From Firmicutes bacterium UBA4845 (GTDB lineage Bacteria; Bacillota; Clostridia; Tissierellales; Sedimentibacteraceae): a stretch of 64,000 nt of DNA. The stretch is taken from contig DHER01000134.1 in the NCBI GenBank assembly GCA_002399975.1, positions 26,005-90,004 on the forward strand. The letters are read 5' to 3'. Below, piece after piece: positions 60,742 to 64,000 of the stretch (the stretch's first letter is position 1; every line of letters begins with the position of its first letter). The notes under the pieces were generated by a model. It searched no databases. It worked only from the letters and a program-made list of their open reading frames with translations, and had not been told where the DNA came from. The position numbers and the translations under genes are program-made.

Positions 60742-62694
60742 TTATGATATTTTTGCTCCCCCTGCTATATCGTCTAAAGTAGAAATTAATGTTAAATTTT
60801 TTCCTTTTTGTGCAGCCAACAACATTCCATGAGATTCAATTCCCCTTAATTTAATAGGTTTTAAATTATAAACCAGTATAACTTTCTTACCTGTCAAATT
60901 TTCCGGAGCATAATATTTTGCAATCCCCGAAACAACCTGTCTTGTTTCGTCTCCAACTTTCAGATGTAATATAAGAAGTTTGTCAGCATTAGGGTGTTTT
61001 TCAGCTTTGACGATTTCTGCAACCCTTAAATCTATTTTGTCAAAATCATCAATCGTTATATATTCACTAATTTCTTCCTTAGTATTCTCTTTTTCCGGGT
61101 CAGTCTTTACCTCGGCACCAGTCTTCACATTTTTGGTTTTGTTAATTTCTTTGATTTCCTTAGGGTCAATTCTCGCAAACAATATTTCAGGCGTCCCCAC
61201 CTTTTCTCCAGGCACCATTCCATTAAAGTTTTGCAGTGATTCCCAGTCTTTTTTGTTTGTATTCAATTGCTTCAGTATTTTCTTCGAGGTATCAGGCATA
61301 TACGGCTCAAGCAATACCCCGGATATCCTTATTGATTCAAGCAGGTTATACAAAACAGTTCCCAGCCTTGCTCTCTTATTTTCGTCCTTTCCTAAAATCC
61401 ACGGCTGAGTTTCGTCAATATACTTGTTGCTTCTTCTTAGAAGCACAAATATTTCATCTATTGCGTCCGCAACCCTTAATTTATCCATTTTTTTCTCAAC
61501 TCTCTGGGGTGTTTCAAGAGCAAGTTTAATAAGTTCATCATCTATAGGCTCACGTTCCGACGGAGAAAGAATTTCACCGCCAAAATACTTATTTGACATA
61601 GTTATCGTTCTGTTAACCAAGTTACCAAGTATGTTAGCCAGATCAGAATTAATTCTTTCTATCAGTAATTCATATGTCAATGTTCCATCACTTTCAAAGG
61701 GTATTTCATGAAGTAAATAGTACCTTACCGCATCCACCCCGAAAATAGATACCAAGTCATCAGGATATATTACATTACCTTTTGACTTGCTCATCTTACC
61801 CTCGTTAACCAATAACCATGGATGCCCAAAAATCTGTTTCGGAAGCTCTTCTCCCAATGCCATCAGAAGAATGGGCCAATAAATCGTATGGAATCTTAAA
61901 ATATCTTTTCCTATTATTTGAACATCCGCAGGCCAGTATTTTTTGTATAATTCACCATGATTACCATCAGCATCATAACCGATAAAAGTAATATAATTAC
62001 TTAACGCATCAATCCAAACATAAACAACGTGGCCTTTATCAAAAGTTACAGGAATACCCCAGTCAAAGGACGTCCTTGAAACACATAAATCCTGTAAACC
62101 CGGTTTAATAAAATTATTTACCATTTCATTCTTGCGGGACTCAGGCTGAATAAACTCAGGGTGATCTTCTATATATTTCATCAGTCTATCGGCATATTTG
62201 CTAATTCTGAAGAAATATGCCTCTTCTTTTGCCATGTGAACTTCCCTTCCACAGTCCGGGCATTTTCCGTCCACAAGCTGAGATTCCGTAAAAAATGATT
62301 CGTCAGGGGTACAGTACCATCCCTCATAATAACCTTTATATATGTCACCCTGATCATAAAGTTTTTTGAATATTTTCTGCACACTTTTTACATGAGCCGG
62401 ATTGGTAGTCCTTATAAATCTATCATAGCTTGTATTCATCAAATCCCAAATTTGCTTGATTTCGCCTGCCATTTCATCAACAAACTGCTGAGGCTCTTTT
62501 CCGGCTTCCCTGGCTTTAATCTGAATTTTTTCTCCGTGCTCATCTGTACCTGTTTGAAAATAAACGTCATATCCGTTTAATCTTTTAAATCTTGCAATAC
62601 TGTCGGCAAGAATTATTTCATATGTATTTCCTATATGAGGTTTGCCCGATGTATATGCAATTGCCGTTGATAAATAAAATTTGCCTTTATTCAT
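60742..62694 (-). CDS. metG: Methionyl-tRNA synthetase
   Basis: This 650-residue class I synthetase has the HIGH motif as KPHIGNTYE (residues 13-21), zinc-binding Cys in YCTPDE and KCPDCGREV, LHTIYWPILLMAL-like core sequence and KMSKSKGN near 300. A C-terminal tRNA-binding domain (EMAP-II/Trbp111 type, about 545-650: DLRVAEIVKAEKHPNADKL) is fused. I start it at ATG 62694 after AAGGAGG; the longer open frame reads into the leader. The gene is controlled by a T-box leader. Confidence 0.97.
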   Translation of the reverse strand: MNKGKFYLSTAIAYTSGKPHIGNTYEIILADSIARFKRLNGYDVYFQTGTDEHGEKIQIKAREAGKEPQQFVDEMAGEIKQIWDLMNTSYDRFIRTTNPAHVKSVQKIFKKLYDQGDIYKGYYEGWYCTPDESFFTESQLVDGKCPDCGREVHMAKEEAYFFRISKYADRLMKYIEDHPEFIQPESRKNEMVNNFIKPGLQDLCVSRTSFDWGIPVTFDKGHVVYVWIDALSNYITFIGYDADGNHGELYKKYWPADVQIIGKDILRFHTIYWPILLMALGEELPKQIFGHPWLLVNEGKMSKSKGNVIYPDDLVSIFGVDAVRYYLLHEIPFESDGTLTYELLIERINSDLANILGNLVNRTITMSNKYFGGEILSPSEREPIDDELIKLALETPQRVEKKMDKLRVADAIDEIFVLLRRSNKYIDETQPWILGKDENKRARLGTVLYNLLESIRISGVLLEPYMPDTSKKILKQLNTNKKDWESLQNFNGMVPGEKVGTPEILFARIDPKEIKEINKTKNVKTGAEVKTDPEKENTKEEISEYITIDDFDKIDLRVAEIVKAEKHPNADKLLILHLKVGDETRQVVSGIAKYYAPENLTGKKVILVYNLKPIKLRGIESHGMLLAAQKGKNLTLISTLDDIAGGAKIS

Positions 62695-62795
62695 ATTTTC
62701 CTCCTTATAATCTTTAAAATTGAAATACGTTATAGTACAACCCCGTTCACCAATGTATTTGCTTCCTGACGGTGTGAAAGACAAGGTTAGAAATT

Positions 62796-63070
62796 AAAAA
62801 AGCCCCCTTGCACTTGCAAAGAGACGAATTTCGCGTTACCACTCTTGTTTGCACATATTTCACAATATGTGCCTTGGCAGGTCATAGTAGACCATGTATT
62901 GTAACGTACACTAAACGTCATGCCCTAACAAACGCTCGGACATAAAACTCCAAGGCCATGTTCATTTTAAATCAGTCTCCGGCTCACACCTTCCCCGGTT
63001 CTCTCTGTCGTGATTTTAAAAACTACTCTTCTTTTCATCGCTTCAATTTACTTTATTATTGTTTATCATA
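62796..63070 (-). ncRNA. T-box riboswitch controlling metG
   Basis: The leader contains a T-box core, AGAGTGGTAACGCG (a variant of AGGGTGGNACCGCG), closed by CTCT to form the antiterminator, with the TGGT bulge matching an ACCA tRNA end. The competing terminator is CTCTTTGC-AAGT-GCAAGGGG followed by CTTTTTT (62796-62820). Stem I has the GAGAGAACCGGGGAAGG block, and its specifier side shows AUG (62965-62963 and 62959-62957), fitting uncharged tRNA-Met as the ligand. The metG start is about 100 bases past the terminator. Confidence 0.92.
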
Positions 63071-63076
63071 CGTAAA

Positions 63077-63105
63077 ACTATACATAAATATAGTACATTT
63101 GTCAA
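63077..63105 (-). promoter_or_regulatory. Promoter of the T-box/metG transcript
   Basis: TTGACA (63105-63100), 17 bases and TATAGT (63082-63077) on the minus strand put the start near 63070. Confidence 0.8.
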
Positions 63106-63283
63106 CATTTTTTAAATACGCAAACACAATATTAACATTTTTTGACATCCCCACCGTAGAAAAAGGTGGGAAAGTATTGAATAATAATTTGTTTTGTTAT
63201 ATAATATACAAATAAACAAATTATTATTTATTTCAACATTAGTCAATTCTTTTTAAATAAATAAAACCAATCGAGGAATTTAC

Positions 63284-63823
63284 ATGGAACTTGGAAATAA
63301 AATAAGGTCATTAAGATTAAAACAAAAAATCAACATAGAACAGCTTTCTGAAAAGACGGGCTTAAGTAAAGGCTTGATAAGCCAGATTGAAAGAGATATT
63401 ACTGGACCATCAGTTGCTTCCCTGTGGAAAATTTCTAAAGCTCTGAATGTTACAATGAATTATTTTTTTGATGAATATGATGATTTTAATCAGGTTGTTC
63501 GAAAAGATGAACGAAAGAAAATCATGATGAAAAAAGCAAACAGGGTTTATGAACTTTTAAGTCCTGATTTGAAAAAACAAATTGAAATGCTGTGGATAGA
63601 AATCGAACCCGGGCAATCCAATTTTGAAGAACTTATAAGCCATGAAGGTGAAGAGTGCGGAGTAGTTCTGAAGGGAACGCTAAGGGTCTTATCCGGAGAT
63701 AATATATATGACCTTAACGAAGGTGACAGTCTATATCTTGACAGCACTATTCCTCACAGATATTTTAATATAGGAAATGAATTGTCTGTATCAGTATGGG
63801 CAATGGTTCCACCAAGCTTTTAA
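63284..63823 (+). CDS. XRE family regulator with cupin sensor domain
   Basis: The 179-residue protein has an N-terminal helix-turn-helix (GNKIRSLRLKQKINIEQLSE, then TGLSKGLISQIERDITGPSV, residues about 4-45) and a C-terminal cupin barrel (about 105-178; SHEGEECGVVLKGTLRVLSG, NEGDSLYLDSTIPHRYFN). Regulators of this build (PuuR/SutR type) respond to small metabolites such as polyamines or sulfur compounds. In Firmicutes such a gene often precedes a polyamine ABC transporter, but the next gene is outside the window. GAGGAAT precedes ATG 63284. Confidence 0.92.
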   Translation: MELGNKIRSLRLKQKINIEQLSEKTGLSKGLISQIERDITGPSVASLWKISKALNVTMNYFFDEYDDFNQVVRKDERKKIMMKKANRVYELLSPDLKKQIEMLWIEIEPGQSNFEELISHEGEECGVVLKGTLRVLSGDNIYDLNEGDSLYLDSTIPHRYFNIGNELSVSVWAMVPPSF

Positions 63824-63836
63824 TTATAAAAGAAAA

Positions 63837-63868
63837 AATAATATCAAAATATAATTTTTGATATTATT
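63837..63868 (+). terminator. Terminator of the XRE-cupin gene
   Basis: AATAATATCAAAA pairs perfectly with TTTTGATATTATT across six bases, followed by TTTTTT. The arms are AT-only but long. Confidence 0.75.
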
Positions 63869-63910
63869 TTTTTTTGCTAAAAAAATAGAAAAAAGCATCG
63901 AAAAAAAACG

Positions 63911-63939
63911 TTGACATTTTTTAAAATAGGACGTATAGT
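63911..63939 (+). promoter_or_regulatory. Promoter reading out of the window
   Basis: TTGACA (63911-63916) and TATAGT (63934-63939) are 17 bases apart. The gene it serves starts past 64000. Its position right after the XRE-cupin terminator suggests a separately transcribed target of that regulator. Confidence 0.75.
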
Positions 63940-64000
63940 TAAAATAAGTTCAATATATTGAAAATTATATCTACATTGAAAGCAATCTGGTAATATGTCA

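Noticed and set aside
62695..62784. N-terminal extension of methionyl-tRNA synthetase
   Set aside because: The extra open frame has no family similarity and no ribosome-binding site; ATG 62694 follows AAGGAGG directly.

Overview
This window is a low-GC, gene-dense chromosomal segment that looks like an anaerobic, spore-forming member of the Clostridia/Tissierellia. The evidence is a desulfoferrodoxin, a small alpha/beta-type spore protein, a SigI/RsgI pair, WhiA with an HPr-like protein, a CIRCE-controlled groESL, a T-box leader on metG, a CoaX-type pantothenate kinase and an S-layer (SLH) protein. Genus cannot be fixed from the sequence alone; an amino-acid-fermenting relative of Sedimentibacter or Tissierella is an inference. 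No phage, insertion sequence or CRISPR array was seen, apart from a lone YopX-family gene.

1-15 kb: the accessory, catabolic part. A sigma-54 activator with a PAS sensor (8777-10174) precedes a five-gene minus-strand operon that begins at a near-consensus -24/-12 promoter (8547-8561). The operon encodes two dissimilar acyl-CoA dehydrogenases and then the FAD, 2Fe-2S and molybdopterin subunits of a xanthine-dehydrogenase-type hydroxylase. Beyond its terminal palindrome lie a YopX-like gene, an unknown gene, a small Cys-rich protein and an OFA-type transporter cut by the window edge. Upstream are Hsp33, a methyltransferase coupled to a spore-protein gene, an unannotated 46-residue membrane protein, and a HutD-RocB pair.

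15-35 kb: mostly housekeeping on the minus strand. It holds tRNA-Val and tRNA-Leu, a parvulin, an HPr-like protein, WhiA, a Nudix protein, a THUMP methyltransferase, glutaminyl-tRNA synthetase, a 3-hydroxyacyl-CoA dehydrogenase, a YihY/BrkB protein, an M18 aminopeptidase, a LacI regulator, a probable 6S RNA, a one-TM FtsH-like protease, IspF/IspD, asparaginase, an RluA-type synthase, NAD kinase and a two-component system.

35-50 kb: L-lactate dehydrogenase with a GntR/FCD regulator and a matching operator, a KimA-like transporter, a P-type Ca2+ ATPase, the selenium-cofactor accessory protein YqeC (a possible functional partner of the molybdenum hydroxylase), groESL, class II aldolase, a CDF transporter and SigI/RsgI.

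50-64 kb: tRNA-Ala, a permease, a secreted NlpC/P60-like SLH protein, a probably flavinylated lipoprotein reductase, a YtrA-type GntR/ABC operon with its operator, pantothenate genes, desulfoferrodoxin, T-box-controlled metG, and an XRE-cupin regulator followed by a strong promoter leaving the window.

The most interesting system is the sigma-54-controlled operon joining a paired acyl-CoA dehydrogenase, one member of which lacks the catalytic glutamate, to a molybdenum hydroxylase.
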